Source: Oxyruncus cristatus
Lineage: Eukaryota > Chordata > Aves > Passeriformes > Cotingidae
Direction: 5' to 3'
Assembly (NCBI GenBank): GCA_013399855.1
Contig: VXAY01005257.1
Span: 189,136 to 253,135, forward strand
DNA length: 64,000 nucleotides
This document shows, piece after piece, positions 58,201-64,000 of the stretch. The notes beneath the pieces are model-generated. The model was not told the origin of the DNA. It saw nothing but the letters and a program-made list of their open reading frames with translations, and made no database searches. A program made the position numbers and the translations under genes. The stretch's first letter is position 1. Every line of letters starts with the position of its first letter.

Positions 58201-61200
58201 AGACTCAGATACCGAGGTTTATCACTCGGGCAAGGAAAGAAGGTGTCTGAACAATTTTAAATAAACAAACAACTTAATTACAGATTGGTTGCTTTCCCTG
58301 GATCACATTTTGTTCTCCCAAAATTAAGACTACATTTAAAGGTGGAGTTTTTCTTATACCTCTGTCTATAAAGGTAACTCTCACATAAATCAGTGCTCCA
58401 GTAACTCAGAGGCTGTGCAGCCACACGAGCAAACAGTATAATGCATACAAATGTACCTGCTCCCTTTATCAGCTGCTTGGTGCTACATATTCTTTGGGCT
58501 GCCTTCTTGCGGTGCCTCAGAGTAAGAGGCTTAACATCATTCTTTGTGTTATCAAAAGAGCATCAAGGAAAATTCATGCAACAAACTTTATTATTGATAT
58601 AGTGGCTGGTATTTTGGCTAAGCACAGCAGTTAAGGGACCTTTAGCAGTTGAGGATGCTAACTTAAGTGGGAGATATAATATAATTGCTAAAAATATTTG
58701 GTCACAGGTAGGTGAATCAAAGTTTTCAGGCTCAACTAGTGAACTTCATGCCATATTTTAAATATAAAGAGGCACTATGTTGCAGGTAGTTTAAAATTTC
58801 TGTAACCCTTCTAAGGGTTTTCAAACCATCTTTCAAAGAACCATTCCAAAAGCTTGGAGAAGGCTCTTTACCTTAGTGTCTCATTTATAGAGCAAATCAC
58901 ACTTCCGAATTCACAGGGAGGGCAGTTAGGGGGGTGCGGCAGGGGAAGGAAAAATCACCTTAACGCTTGGCAAGCAAGTGAGCAAAGTTTGAGTCAAGAT
59001 ATTCTCACTACATTTCCATCTTCCAAATCCTTCTTCCCTTTTCCAACAAGCCACTTTCACAGGGAGTTACCCTTCCCTTTCAGTCAGCTCATTACGGCCA
59101 TGTGTCTTTACCTCATCAGCCTCTCCTGCTCACCAAACACCTGTTTAGCTGAGACTGGCCTTCAGAACCGACCTATAAGACATTAAAAATTTTTGTGAGA
59201 GTGTTTGTGAGCTCAAAATGAGAGGCTGTGCTGAAAATAAGACTTCAGGGCTGAATTTCGAAGCTCTCCATCTCGCAGGAGCATCTCTGCTCTCTGGTAG
59301 CCTGTGTAGCCTGGTTGTAAAGTGCATCCAGGAGAGCACAGGCACTCCTTGTGCCAGACAGTTGTTCTTTCTTCACTCCACACAGATGCTGCTGATTGCA
59401 TTAAGAACAAGTTGGAGAAGCTTGGAGTTTGAGATTAAAACACAGAAGTAGTGGGAGGGTTTTCTTCCTCCCCTCCTACACTTAGAGCATGAACCACAAA
59501 TGATGATAACTTCCTGGAACTGTCCCCAAAATAAACACAGTTCAAGGGTGTCCAAGAATTGTTATTGCCACTTCTACACACTCATTTTGTGGGTGTTAGA
59601 TTACTATCCACATTTCAAGAAATACACCAGCAAGTGTCCTGGATAAATATTTTTAATAAATTTTTTGTGGACATGCATGTGTATTTCCAGAAATATCTTT
59701 GGTCTCTGATGGTGAATAATAAGATTTTATTTAGTAAAAGCTGTGGTTTTTAAAGGACAGCAGCATAAAGGTCTTTAAATATATTCTAATGTCTTAAAAT
59801 AATGTTTGTAAAATATTTTAATGTTTGTGCATGTTCATATATATTATTATATGTATGAAAATGTTTTCTGTGTACTAATGTTCCTGCATATGTCATAAAG
59901 TAGAGAATAATTGAGGTCTGAAGTATTTTTATCTAAAGTCTCTCTCACTGCTACTGAGATCCATAGCAAATAGACAGTAATATCCCTGTCCTTCAGACAG
60001 GACAGATCTTGACTAAGGTGCAACATGGAAAAGGAAGAAGTCTGGATTGTTCACCTGTCTATGTCTTTAGTTCTTTGCTGCACTCTTAGGATGTACTTCA
60101 ATGAACAGGGAAACTGGAACTGGACTCTGAGCATTTTCCACTCCCTCAGCTCTTTTTTAAGAGGTACAAAGACAAAGCACATTTAAATAGTGCAATCCTT
60201 TCTTTTGTTTTCAGTCCTTCCCTGGACACCTGTGCTACAGATCAAAGAACCAAGAGAAACACACGTTTAACTGTTTGCAAGATGCATGCCTTGGAGTGCA
60301 CAGGCAGAAAATATTCTCTCACTAACGCAGAAAACTGCAAAATACCCCAGGAAGCCGAAATACCTTGTGGATCATGCCGTTCATGGGAAAAATGCAATGG
60401 TAAGAGATTCTTCACAATTTTAAGCAAAATTTTTCATATGACCAAAATGAAGTTTATTTTATTCCAGTCCTTTATTCCCAGTCACACATTAGCAGTTGGT
60501 CTGTCCTGGTATGGCATCTCCAGTTCCTCCCAGAAGCACCACACACTGCTCAGCTGGTTCAAAACATCAACCCAGTGTTTGGTGTCCAAACATGGCAGGA
60601 ATCTCCAAACATGGGAAAGAAAACCCTGCAGGATATTGTAACAAAGTACACTACATCTGCAGGAAAAGCTCATTCCTAGTCCCTCTTGAGTCAACATTTT
60701 GGTACACTTGAAGTTTTGGGTGAAAATCTCGCTGTACTCTTTCTCATTGTTTCTACCTGTGGGAGTCCTTGCTGCCCACAGGAATAGGTAAACCTTTCCA
60801 GAAATTTGCTAAGCAGTCTCCCCAGCAGTATCTTTTGGCAAGGATTGAAATGTCTTACTGCATACTAGCTGGGAAAGCCAATTACTGTTGTTTGTACTTC
60901 ACAGTCTATCCCCAGTTTCTCACATAGTGATCAAAGGTGAGCTCTCTTCCCTCATAGGAAATAGTTCCTGTCTTTTGTAACCTGTCTGCAGTGGAAGTTT
61001 TCAAATTCCCTGATATATGTTCCCTGAGTGTCCTACACTATGTTGCATTTAATGGAGGGTTGCCAGGAATGAGCAAGATGAAGAAATAAATTAGAGCTTT
61101 AGAAGTGCCCAAGCTAGAGGCACAGTTATTGTTATAATTTGAAAATAAAAAGGATTACTTGATATGAGTTCATCTGTTTTGTCTAACAGTTATTATTTTT

Positions 61201-62322
61201 GAACAGACAAAAATAATAACAAATAAACCAAAGATCATCAAAACTGGGTGAAGCTTCAACAGAGACAAACACTGGCAAAAAAAATGTAAGCATACAACAC
61301 CAAAACAAGGACACTGTTATGAAAAACAAATCTGAAGTCTTCTTATGTGATTGTCACCGATACAGCTACATACATTTATTTATGGGAGTAAACACTTTAA
61401 TGTTAGTGAAACTGCCTGTATGAAAATAAAGATACTAGTTGTAAGGGTTTGCATGATGAGTTTGTTAGTGTCTAAGGACAGCTGTCATCTTACATGTTAT
61501 GTGAGCTCTGGAGTCATAAATACATGAATCCGTTCAAGCAGTAACATCAGAGAAATCTTTGAGGCACCTTGATCAAGCTTTTCCCACAAACATGATCAGC
61601 CTCTCAGAGCAGAGGAAGCCCCAGCAGTGCCCCACTTGTTTCTACTTCTAGTTTTTCCACAGAACCTGAGTATCAGCTATTATTAATGAAAGGATTGCGG
61701 AATTAGGTTGGGGAAAGAATCGCAGAATCATTTTAGGTTGGAATATGCCCTCTTTCAGACTAAAACCATTGACCCTTGTCCTACCACTGTAGGTCCTACT
61801 AACAGGTCTGTCCCTATTTCTCTTATAAACCCCCTTCCCGTACTGGAAGGTGCTATAAGGTCTCCCAGGAGCCTTTTCTTCTCCAGGATGAAGAACCCCA
61901 AATGTCTCAGCCTATCTCCACAGGAGAGGTGCTCCAGCCCTCTGATAATTTTTGTTTCTTCCTCTCCACCTGCTCCAACAGATCCATGTCCTCCTTGTGC
62001 TGAACTCCCTCCAGAAAAATTTCTGTCAGTCCTACAGTTTTGCTGGAAACATTTTAGTCTGGTTTTTTGTTTGTTTGTTTTTTTGATGACTTGGATGATA
62101 TCCTGAGTGTTTTTCCTCTGCGCTTTTCGTTTAGTGCAATCCAACAGCTGTATTTGTGATGAAGATGGCTCGTGTGAGGACGGGGGCATCCAGGTCTGTG
62201 CTGAAGTGAGCAGCTCTGCTGTCCGTCGGACCATGACTGAGTGTGAGGTTGGGCAGCTCAGATGCCAGGGGCAGACTGTCACCCTTGTCAGCATAAGGCC
62301 CTGCGACGTGCAGAGTAAATAA
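40271..62322 (+). CDS. C7: Complement component C7, complete in 18 coding exons (830 residues)
   Basis: C7 is the secreted terminal-complement protein that binds C5b-6, exposes a membrane-binding surface and anchors the nascent membrane attack complex. Exons: 40271-40276, 40570-40625, 41080-41155, 42108-42249, 43057-43198, 44016-44154, 44807-44929, 46037-46280, 46935-47048, 47466-47632, 48633-48861, 49448-49619, 49981-50068, 51317-51449, 52150-52341, 54719-54815, 60215-60399, 62135-62322. All introns are GT-AG and the frame stays open for 2493 nt. Domain order is signal peptide, TSP1, LDLa, MACPF (signature [12 protein letters not shown] at residues 274-285), EGF-like, TSP1, two CCP/sushi modules and two factor-I/MAC modules. 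That is the full C7 set and distinguishes it from C6, which has an extra N-terminal TSP1. Human C7 is 843 residues; most of the difference comes from a shorter loop in exon 7. Confidence 0.97.
40570..40625 (+). CDS. C7: C7 coding exon 2 (signal peptide core)
   Basis: The exon encodes [18 protein letters not shown], the hydrophobic core of the secretory signal. The acceptor is ttttttcag and the donor gtgaat. It leaves two bases (AG) to complete a Ser codon with exon 3. Confidence 0.85.
41080..41155 (+). CDS. C7: C7 coding exon 3 (start of TSP1-1)
   Basis: The exon encodes [20 protein letters not shown] and then CTQKQ, the N-terminal half of the first thrombospondin type 1 repeat. The acceptor gagcag at 41074-41079 was chosen because the alternative ccag at 41090-41093 would break the frame. 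Its polypyrimidine tract is the long T-run at 41030-41053, separated from the AG by an A-rich stretch, so the acceptor is weak-looking. Confidence 0.85.
42108..42249 (+). CDS. C7: C7 coding exon 4 (end of TSP1-1, start of LDLa)
   Basis: The exon encodes [20 protein letters not shown], then [20 protein letters not shown] and DRFRCFS. It completes the first TSP1 module and opens the LDL-receptor class A module. The acceptor is catttag and the donor gtacaa. Confidence 0.95.
43057..43198 (+). CDS. C7: C7 coding exon 5 (LDLa)
   Basis: The exon encodes [20 protein letters not shown] and then ADEDRCEE, with the acidic calcium-binding residues of the LDLa module ([10 protein letters not shown]). It ends in the MACPF N-terminal strand, PNSELTGAG. 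The acceptor is atttag and the donor gtgatg. Confidence 0.96.
44016..44154 (+). CDS. C7: C7 coding exon 6 (MACPF)
   Basis: The exon encodes [20 protein letters not shown], then [20 protein letters not shown] and LAYNFQ, the early MACPF domain. The acceptor is tcgtag and the donor gtatgt. It ends in phase 0. Confidence 0.96.
44807..44929 (+). CDS. C7: C7 coding exon 7 (MACPF, shortened loop)
   Basis: The exon encodes [20 protein letters not shown] and then [21 protein letters not shown] in 41 codons. NST at residue 200 is an N-glycosylation sequon in the position of a glycosylated site in human C7. The following loop lacks the long Ser/Arg-rich run of the human protein and is about 16 residues shorter. 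Confidence 0.95.
45623..45636. other. Assembly gap (14 N) flanked by identical 17-mers, C7 intron 7
   Basis: The 17 bases before the gap (tgaccctagacttatct, 45606-45622) are exactly repeated after it (45637-45653). This is what an unmerged contig overlap looks like, so there may be no missing sequence. Confidence 0.9.
46037..46280 (+). CDS. C7: C7 coding exon 8 (MACPF signature)
   Basis: This 244-nt exon encodes [20 protein letters not shown] and onwards, contains the MACPF signature [12 protein letters not shown], and ends [16 protein letters not shown]. The acceptor is ttcccccag and the donor gtagag. The open frame extends upstream into the intron to an ATG at 45941, which is not part of the gene. 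Confidence 0.96.
46935..47048 (+). CDS. C7: C7 coding exon 9 (MACPF)
   Basis: The exon encodes [20 protein letters not shown] and then [17 protein letters not shown]. The acceptor is tctgcag and the donor gtaaat. It is a diverged part of the domain: [11 protein letters not shown] replaces the human HFVVKFSSHGC as I recall it. Confidence 0.93.
47466..47632 (+). CDS. C7: C7 coding exon 10 (MACPF, membrane-inserting hairpin 2 region)
   Basis: The exon encodes [20 protein letters not shown], then [20 protein letters not shown] and [16 protein letters not shown]. The acceptor is accacag and the donor gtaagg. The Gly-rich turn conserved in MACPF proteins is here [11 protein letters not shown]. Confidence 0.95.
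47633..48632 (+). other. C7 intron 10
   Basis: A 1.0-kb intron with no recognised repeat or RNA gene. Confidence 0.6.
48633..48861 (+). CDS. C7: C7 coding exon 11 (end of MACPF and EGF-like module)
   Basis: The exon encodes [20 protein letters not shown] and continues to the cysteine-rich EGF-like module ([19 protein letters not shown], then [13 protein letters not shown]). The acceptor is tgtgtag and the donor gtcagc. Confidence 0.96.
49448..49619 (+). CDS. C7: C7 coding exon 12 (TSP1-2)
   Basis: The exon encodes the second thrombospondin repeat, beginning [15 protein letters not shown] with two overlapping WxxW C-mannosylation motifs. It continues [11 protein letters not shown], then [20 protein letters not shown]. 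The acceptor is tttcatag and the donor gtaagc. Confidence 0.96.
49981..50068 (+). CDS. C7: C7 coding exon 13 (linker and start of CCP1)
   Basis: The exon encodes [20 protein letters not shown] and then PPLENGFVQ. The acceptor is cttcatag and the donor gtaagt. It ends in phase 0 inside the first sushi module. Confidence 0.95.
50069..51316 (+). other. C7 intron 13
   Basis: A 1.2-kb intron. It contains a small tandem aattagagaaa duplication at about 50408-50430. Nothing else was recognised. Confidence 0.6.
51317..51449 (+). CDS. C7: C7 coding exon 14 (CCP1)
   Basis: The exon encodes [20 protein letters not shown], then [20 protein letters not shown] and RYCQ, the second half of the first complement control protein module with its Cys and Trp framework. 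The acceptor is ctttcag and the donor gtatgt. Confidence 0.96.
51450..52149 (+). other. C7 intron 14
   Basis: A 0.7-kb intron. Frames at 51557-51757 (minus) and 51674-51958 (plus) are not recognisable. Confidence 0.6.
52150..52341 (+). CDS. C7: C7 coding exon 15 (CCP2)
   Basis: The exon encodes the second sushi module: [20 protein letters not shown], then [20 protein letters not shown] and [12 protein letters not shown]. The acceptor is atccacag and the donor gtaagc. The open frame runs through the donor to 52520; that extension is intronic. Confidence 0.95.
52342..54718 (+). other. C7 intron 15
   Basis: A 2.4-kb intron. The first 700 bases are unusually free of stop codons (overlapping frames to 53061) but encode nothing I recognise. 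A T/G-rich low-complexity block lies at 53426-53537. Confidence 0.6.
53426..53537 (+). repeat. T/G-rich low-complexity tract
   Basis: About 110 bases with almost only T and G, made of irregular gttttg, gtttgg and ggtggt units. It starts with ttggtttttttgattggttg. Confidence 0.85.
54719..54815 (+). CDS. C7: C7 coding exon 16 (start of FIM1)
   Basis: The exon encodes [20 protein letters not shown] and then [12 protein letters not shown], the linker and beginning of the first factor-I/MAC module (CVCKMPYEC is characteristic). The acceptor is acttcag and the donor gtaagt. Confidence 0.96.
54816..60214 (+). other. C7 intron 16 (5.4 kb, the longest)
   Basis: The intron holds one large CR1 insertion at 57148-57840. 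The rest has no recognised exon, RNA gene or transposon. Confidence 0.6.
57148..57840 (-). mobile_element. CR1 LINE 3' fragment, about 0.7 kb, minus orientation
   Basis: The plus strand opens with three atagaatc repeats (57148-57169), then tgggttggaagagacctctg, and continues through the RT C-terminal region. The minus-strand frame at 57770-57561 reads [20 protein letters not shown] and [20 protein letters not shown], a typical CR1 reverse-transcriptase tail, and 57453-57238 continues [20 protein letters not shown]. It is 5'-truncated and the best preserved CR1 of the window. Confidence 0.95.
60215..60399 (+). CDS. C7: C7 coding exon 17 (FIM1/FIM2)
   Basis: The exon encodes [20 protein letters not shown], then [20 protein letters not shown] and [13 protein letters not shown], closing the first factor-I/MAC module and opening the second. 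The acceptor is ttttcag and the donor gtaaga. Confidence 0.96.
60400..62134 (+). other. C7 intron 17
   Basis: A 1.7-kb intron. A CR1 copy occupies 61718-62030. The rest is unremarkable. Confidence 0.6.
61718..62030 (-). mobile_element. CR1 LINE fragment next to the last C7 exon
   Basis: The plus strand reads agaatcgcagaatcatttta and ggttggaatatgccctc, then jumps to ccattgacccttgtcctacc, ttctcttctccaggatgaag and ctgctccaacagatcc. This is the reverse complement of a CR1 3' region with an internal deletion after about 40 bases. It ends about 105 bases before the exon 18 acceptor. Confidence 0.88.
62135..62322 (+). CDS. C7: C7 coding exon 18 (FIM2 and stop)
   Basis: The exon encodes [20 protein letters not shown], then [20 protein letters not shown] and [14 protein letters not shown] before TAA at 62320-62322. 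It carries the Cys framework of the second factor-I/MAC module. The acceptor is ttcgtttag. Confidence 0.96.
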
Positions 62323-62800
62323 GATATGTTACAGTTTATTTTGGGTATTGCCAGGGGATATCTCAAAATGTGTCAGCTCTTGGGCAGGACACACGTTGAA
62401 CCTTGCTCTGCCAAATGTAAGCTCTGCTGTGAAATCCACTGCAGCTGATGAGATCGTGCATCTGGTCAGCTCTGAATCAAGGCCTGAGGGTCTTTGTTAG
62501 ACAGAGATGTACTTGCCACTACTGCTCACAACAGAGCTCTTGCTTAGGCACCAGCCTTAGCAGTGGCAGGTTTACTTTACATTTCTGTAAGATCTTAAAA
62601 AATATTGCTGGAGTGCAAGTGCCAAAGTATCTATTATAGTGATGGATTGCTATGTCTGACATGGTAAATCTGTTTTTTACTAAAGCCACACATATGCTTG
62701 CATTGAGTAGATCTATGTCAGCAAAACATATAGACTAAGCTTTACAAACCAGGAGGTATGATTCTTCTCTTTTAATAAAGCAGCTTATTCCTACTGTGTG
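62323..62800 (+). other. C7: C7 3' UTR
   Basis: Sequence from the stop codon to just beyond the AATAAA at 62774-62779. A gtgtgtg element at about 62797 is suitable as the downstream GU-rich element. The 3' UTR would be about 475 nt. Confidence 0.65.
62774..62779 (+). terminator. C7: C7 polyadenylation signal
   Basis: The first AATAAA after the C7 stop codon, followed by a GU-rich stretch about 20 nt downstream. Confidence 0.75.
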
Positions 62801-64000
62801 TGATTCAGTTGAGCAAACAGTGTGCACAGCACTGAACCTGTTTTTGAGCCTGATGGGCTTAAAGGTCAAAAGAATGTGCATTAATAGGAAAGCCACCTTA
62901 AAACAGTGAGAACACGTCTATGCTTGCAGCTTCTTGTGCACAGAACCACTTAATGAAAAATTGCCATTTTACATTGTCATTGTTATCATGAGCTACATGG
63001 AGCACAGGTAACTCGGTTGCATCTGTCACATACATTTATGTTTGTGCCAAGACCAGTTTCTTTACAGACCATTGCACAAAGAGGCCTTCCACCACAGTAA
63101 AACTTTATAATGACAGCTGTTAGGGAGAACATATCTTCACAGCAATGGAAACATTCTGTATGCAGTCCCGCTAGAAATACCTTTGGACAATCTTCAAAGA
63201 CTGTTCCTGAATAGAAGAAGTCTCTTACACTCCTTCCTTACACAGCTAAGCATGCTTTCTGGTGTAGTGAGACAGTGACACCTTTCCTTACATATGACAA
63301 GTTCATTAACAAACCTGTGCTGTCCCTTCCCTTCTGACTGTTCAGGAATGCAAACAAGGACAAAGGGTTGGATAGCAGGTGGGTGTTCAGGCAAGTGCAG
63401 TACTATCAGCAAGAAACATGCATGCTTTTAAAGCAATGGATGTTATTTCTTACTGTCAATGAGATAGTAAGACGAAACATCTCTCGTTTGTCATGTTTCT
63501 ACCAGTAGCTTCCTTGCGTAATCCCTACCCTCAGCTGGAAAAGCTTTGCTTTGGGTGATGCTGACAATGAAGAGTAAGACAGAACAGGAGCAGCATGCTT
63601 TTCCTGAGAGACTCTCTCTTGTGAGGGCAGCTATGTTGGGGGAAGGTTGCCATCACACTAACTGAAGGAACCTCCTGACCTTTATGCTGTTTTGTTGGGG
63701 TTTTGTGAATAGTATACAGATGAAAACAAGTAGAATAGAACCCAAATAAATTTAACTGGCTATTAACTGTATTTTTTGCTCAGGAGTACCATGGTTGTAG
63801 AGCATTAAGACGTTTGCCACTTGATTACTCCGCAGTCACAATTTCTAACCTTTTCTTGTGGCAACTGTCACAACATGTGCTTGCACCATGAGCTCACTGG
63901 GTAACAATAGCTTCTATAGCTGCTGAAGGCAAGAGAAAATCATTTGGAAATTTCATGATAGATAACACAGAAATAATAGTGAGTTGGTGATTCATGTCTT
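62801..64000. other. Sequence downstream of C7, no gene seen
   Basis: No recognised exon, repeat or RNA gene. In mammals the next genes are MROH2B and C6; nothing of them is visible here. Confidence 0.5.

Noticed and set aside
40271..62322. Identification of the complement gene as C6 instead of C7
   Set aside because: There is only one TSP1 before the LDLa module and one after the MACPF/EGF-like part; C6 has an additional N-terminal TSP1. The position beside RPL37 also fits C7.
61755..62366. 203-codon minus-strand ORF
   Set aside because: It overlaps a CR1 copy and runs antisense to C7 exon 18; it is composite and without a known domain.

Overview
This is a bird genomic window. CR1 LINE copies are scattered through it, many ending in the typical avian 3' octamer-like tail, and there are avian-type solo LTRs. 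The gene order PRKAA1(-) - RPL37(-) - C7(+) matches the conserved block on human 5p13.1, which in birds lies on chromosome Z. The Z assignment comes from known synteny; the sequence does not state it. Genes are intron-rich with GT-AG splice sites, and the two housekeeping promoters are CpG-rich.

Layout. Bases 1-940 hold an endogenous retrovirus LTR abutting a decayed RTE-like LINE 3' end. Bases 4048-20161 carry the full coding sequence of PRKAA1 (AMPK catalytic subunit alpha-1) on the minus strand in nine coding exons, with its AT-rich 3' UTR at about 1.9-4.0 kb and a CpG-island promoter at about 19.8-20.4 kb. Bases 20.4-23.8 kb are intergenic and include a CR1. Bases 23.8-26.2 kb carry RPL37 (60S ribosomal protein eL37), also on the minus strand. 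Its last three coding exons are present, but the initiator-codon exon is not visible and probably sits in an 85-base assembly gap. A candidate box C/D snoRNA (SNORD72-like) lies in its intron 3. Bases 26.5-40.2 kb have no recognisable gene; mammals carry CARD6 at this position. The interval holds CR1 pieces and one 593-bp solo LTR with near-perfect target-site duplications. Bases 40271-62322 carry a complete complement C7 gene on the plus strand: 18 coding exons, an 830-residue product, every splice phase consistent, and a polyadenylation signal at 62774. Bases 62.8-64.0 kb show nothing recognisable.

Functionally these are three unrelated neighbours. AMPK alpha-1 is the cytosolic energy-sensing kinase, eL37 is a zinc-binding 60S protein, and C7 is a secreted terminal-complement protein of the membrane attack complex. 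No undescribed multi-gene system is evident. The points most worth checking are the C7 MACPF-loop shortening, the missing CARD6, the two gap artefacts (one flanked by identical 17-mers, one probably hiding the RPL37 start), the RTE/LTR junction at the left edge, and the snoRNA candidate.
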